From an uncultured Collinsella sp. (GTDB lineage Bacteria > Actinomycetota > Coriobacteriia > Coriobacteriales > Coriobacteriaceae), in NCBI GenBank assembly GCA_934617135.1, contig CAKTUC010000058.1:1-8170 (forward strand): a stretch of 8,170 nt of DNA, given 5' to 3'. The position numbers and the translations under genes were made by a program. Positions 6,755 through 8,170 of this stretch are shown in pieces. The stretch's first letter is position 1. Every line of letters begins with the position of its first letter. Under the pieces are notes generated by a model, which was not told the origin of the DNA, searched no databases, and saw only the letters and a program-made list of their open reading frames with translations.

Positions 6755-6804
6755 CGCTACTTGCGCGTAATCGCCACACTGGATAGTTCATAAGGAAGGT
6801 CACT

Positions 6805-6984
6805 ATGCCCGTACCTAAACAAAAGCAGGGTCGTATCCGCACTCACACCCGCCGTTCCGCCAACATGAAGATCTCGGCTGCGGCTCAGTCCACGTGCCCC
6901 CGTTGCGGTGCTGTCAAGCTCCCGCACCACGTGTGCCCCAGCTGCGGTTTCTACAAGGACCGCGAGGTTATCGTTACCGAGTAA
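6805..6984 (+). CDS. rpmF: 50S ribosomal protein L32
   Basis: A 59-residue protein that starts MPVPKQKQGRIRTHTRR, typical of L32, a small basic protein of the large ribosomal subunit. Residues 31-47 form a four-cysteine zinc ribbon, CPRC (31-34) and CPSC (44-47), so this is the zinc-binding (C+) form. The ending FYKDREVIVTE is also typical. The length agrees with the family at about 55-60. A strong Shine-Dalgarno, AAGGAAGG (6792-6799), lies 5 nt before the ATG at 6805. It follows the DUF177 gene by 64 nt, with a promoter-like element between. Downstream a strong terminator separates it from plsX, although in many bacteria rpmF and plsX are co-transcribed. Confidence 0.97.
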   Translation: MPVPKQKQGRIRTHTRRSANMKISAAAQSTCPRCGAVKLPHHVCPSCGFYKDREVIVTE

Positions 6985-6993
6985 CTGTATACT
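6985..6993 (+). promoter_or_regulatory. Possible -10 element for plsX, upstream of the hairpin
   Basis: CTGTATACT holds TATACT (6988-6993), 5 of 6 matches to TATAAT, with TG immediately before it, just past the rpmF stop codon. The -35 region lies inside the end of rpmF and is poor. A start near 7000 would give a leader of about 70 nt that contains both a dyad (7008-7021) and the terminator (7025-7054) before plsX. Whether it is active cannot be told from sequence. Confidence 0.4.
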
Positions 6994-7007
6994 CTGGATG
7001 CGATGCC

Positions 7008-7021
7008 GTTCCAACTGGAAC
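7008..7021 (+). repeat. 14-bp perfect inverted repeat in the plsX leader
   Basis: GTTCCA-AC-TGGAAC is a perfect dyad 24 nt after the rpmF stop codon and 3 nt before the terminator stem. It could be a protein-binding site or a small RNA stem of 5 bp with an AACT loop. It does not resemble the FapR operator known from Bacillus upstream of plsX. A chance dyad of this size is possible. Confidence 0.5.
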
Positions 7022-7024
7022 CAC

Positions 7025-7054
7025 AATGGCCGGCTCAATGAGTCGGCCATTTTT
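7025..7054 (+). terminator. Strong intrinsic terminator between rpmF and plsX
   Basis: The arm 7025-7036 (AATGGCCGGCTC) pairs with 7040-7051 (GAGTCGGCCATT) around a 3-nt AAT loop. All twelve positions pair, with one G-T wobble, and the T-run is 7050-7054. The reverse strand lacks a matching T-run, so it acts in the + direction, ending the rpmF transcript or attenuating plsX. Only 4 nt separate the T-run from the plsX Shine-Dalgarno. Confidence 0.9.
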
Positions 7055-7058
7055 GTAT

Positions 7059-7064
7059 AAGGAG
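7059..7064 (+). promoter_or_regulatory. Shine-Dalgarno deciding the plsX start
   Basis: AAGGAG (7059-7064) is 7 nt before the ATG at 7072 but only 1 nt before the in-frame ATG at 7066. The start at 7072 is therefore preferred, giving MSNVRVCVDVVGGD. The same bases include TATAAG (7056-7061), a -10-like hexamer that would give an almost leaderless mRNA; this is a less likely alternative. Confidence 0.75.
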
Positions 7065-7071
7065 TATGTAT

Positions 7072-8091
7072 ATGAGTAACGTTCGCGTTTGTGTAGACGT
7101 TGTGGGTGGAGACGAGAAGCCACAGGTTGTCCTCGACGGTATCGAGGCGGCGCTTGCGGCCGATCCCGATATCGAGGTCTTGGCCGTCGGTCCCGCAGAG
7201 ATCGTGAACCCCTTTGCCGCGGCTCACGCTCGTGTTGAGGCCTTGGAGGCGCCCGATGTCATCGCCATGGATGACGATCCCATTCGAGCCGTGATGACCA
7301 AGCGCAAGTCCTCGATCGTGCTTGCCTGCCGCGCTATCAAGAAAGGTAACGCGGACGCCTTCTTCTCTGCCGGCTCCACCGGCGCCATGACCGCTGCCGC
7401 TACCGCCTACGTCACGCCGTTTCGCTATCAGGTCGAGGGCAAGAAGCAGCCGGTGCGTCCGTGCCTCACCAATGCACTGCCTAACCGCGCCGGCGGCCTG
7501 ACGGTCCTCTGCGACATGGGCGCTAACCCCGATGTCGAGGTCGACGACATGGTGCGTTTTGCCCAGATGGGTAGCGCCTATGCGCGCGTCGTCTTGGGTA
7601 TTGAGCATCCTCGCGTGGGCCTGCTTGCCAACGGCACCGAGGATGAGAAGGGCTCCAACTTTACCAAGTCGTGCTTCCCGGCCATGAAGGCCGCTGTTCC
7701 CGGTTTTGTGGGCAACTGCGAGGGCACCGATCTTACGTCGGGCAATTTTGACGTCGTGGTCGCCGACGGCATGTCGGGCAACATCGCGCTCAAAGCCACC
7801 GAGGGCGCGGCCAAGTTTTTGCTGCAGGAGCTCAAGGGTGTCTTTATGTCTTCGCTCGGCACCAAGATTGCCGCGCTGCTCATCAAAAAGCAGATGCGCG
7901 AGATCAAGGCAAAGCTCTCGGGCGATGCTAAAGGCGGCGCCATTCTGCTGGGCCTGCGTGGCGTGGTCCTGATCGGCCACGGTGCCACCTCGGTCGAGGC
8001 CGTCAAAAACGGTACGCTCGCCGCGGCGGAGGCCGTGCGCGCCGGGCTTGTCGAGAACGTCGCCAGCTCTATGGACGGTATCGTTTTGTAA
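7072..8091 (+). CDS. plsX: Phosphate acyltransferase PlsX
   Basis: PlsX reversibly converts acyl-ACP and phosphate to acyl-phosphate, which PlsY then uses to acylate glycerol-3-phosphate at the membrane. The 339 residues match the family length (about 330-350). The N-terminal VDVVGGDEKP (8-17) corresponds to the usual DAMGGDxxP, with two substitutions. Other family motifs are FFSAGSTGA (97-105), VRPCLTNALPN (128-138), LCDMGANPDV (146-155), LLANGTEDEKGS (184-195), GNCEGTDL (214-221), ADGMSGNIALK (231-241) and GLRGVVLIGHGAT (294-306). A cationic amphipathic region (about 264-283, KIAALLIKKQMREIKAK) is where PlsX proteins bind membrane. It starts 7 nt after a good Shine-Dalgarno and just after a strong terminator, so its supply of transcript is a question. 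The next gene lies beyond the window. Confidence 0.95.
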   Translation: MSNVRVCVDVVGGDEKPQVVLDGIEAALAADPDIEVLAVGPAEIVNPFAAAHARVEALEAPDVIAMDDDPIRAVMTKRKSSIVLACRAIKKGNADAFFSAGSTGAMTAAATAYVTPFRYQVEGKKQPVRPCLTNALPNRAGGLTVLCDMGANPDVEVDDMVRFAQMGSAYARVVLGIEHPRVGLLANGTEDEKGSNFTKSCFPAMKAAVPGFVGNCEGTDLTSGNFDVVVADGMSGNIALKATEGAAKFLLQELKGVFMSSLGTKIAALLIKKQMREIKAKLSGDAKGGAILLGLRGVVLIGHGATSVEAVKNGTLAAAEAVRAGLVENVASSMDGIVL

Positions 8092-8170
8092 GAGGTTGAT
8101 TTCCGATCTCAGCCGAACACGTTGAGCGGATAGACCGTTCCCGCAGCTAGCCGAACGCCCCCGAGGCCCC

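Noticed and set aside
6730..6757. TTGACG as a canonical -35 for rpmF
   Set aside because: The hexamer is a good match, but the spacer to TAGTAT is 13 nt, and to the weaker TATCGC 16 nt. It also falls in the Leu-Asp-Glu codons at the end of the DUF177 gene, so it may be chance. Not entered as its own feature.
7066..7071. Earlier ATG for plsX
   Set aside because: Only 1 nt separates it from the Shine-Dalgarno; the ATG at 7072 has normal spacing.
6757..7980. Long open frame (407 codons) on the minus strand across rpmF and plsX
   Set aside because: It covers two well-identified genes, the terminator and the Shine-Dalgarno sites of the + strand, and its translation is Gly/His/Arg-rich with no family pattern. 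It is a composition shadow.
1..8170. CRISPR array, insertion sequence, prophage, toxin-antitoxin or other accessory system
   Set aside because: No spaced direct repeats, transposase motifs, integrase next to the tRNA, or att-like duplication of the tRNA 3' end were seen. All sizeable + frames are explained by housekeeping genes.

Overview
The window is a GC-rich (about 60%, by eye) bacterial chromosomal segment in which every gene I can support lies on the + strand. Codon third positions are strongly G/C. The gene content, the short zinc-ribbon L32, and a DivIVA-like gene directly before a DUF177 gene all point to Actinomycetota. The overall order (asp23-fakA-recG-rsmD-coaD ... DUF177-rpmF-plsX) resembles Bacillota. 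That mixture fits a member of the Coriobacteriia, such as Collinsella or a relative. The taxonomic call is an inference from order and protein motifs, not a database result.

Layout. Positions 2-76 are a complete tRNA-Asn(GUU) with encoded CCA, followed by a clean intrinsic terminator (83-112). A weak promoter near 205-214 then starts a tightly packed unit: an Asp23/Gls24 (YloU-type) protein (271-627), the fatty-acid kinase ATP-binding subunit FakA (655-2316), the RecG helicase (2327-4504), the 16S rRNA methyltransferase RsmD (4501-5130, ATGA overlap) and phosphopantetheine adenylyltransferase CoaD (5123-5620, 8-nt overlap). A weak terminator over the coaD stop and a new -10 element mark a second unit. 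It holds a small DivIVA-like coiled-coil protein (5689-6186) that resembles mycobacterial SepIVA, a DUF177/YceD protein (6186-6740, TAATG overlap), and ribosomal protein L32 (rpmF, 6805-6984), which may also have its own promoter. A strong terminator hairpin (7025-7054) stands between rpmF and plsX (7072-8091). The last 79 bases hold no gene start that I can support.

How the genes work together. This is a core growth locus rather than an accessory island. FakA and PlsX both feed the acyl-phosphate pool used for phospholipid synthesis. CoaD makes the dephospho-CoA from which CoA and the ACP prosthetic group derive. RsmD, the DUF177 protein and L32 serve ribosome production. RecG repairs forks. 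The SepIVA-like protein probably serves cell division or envelope growth. I see no mobile element, CRISPR array, defence system or other clearly novel system. The most interesting points are the SepIVA-like gene in this neighbourhood, the terminator placed just ahead of plsX, and a repeated promoter-like motif.
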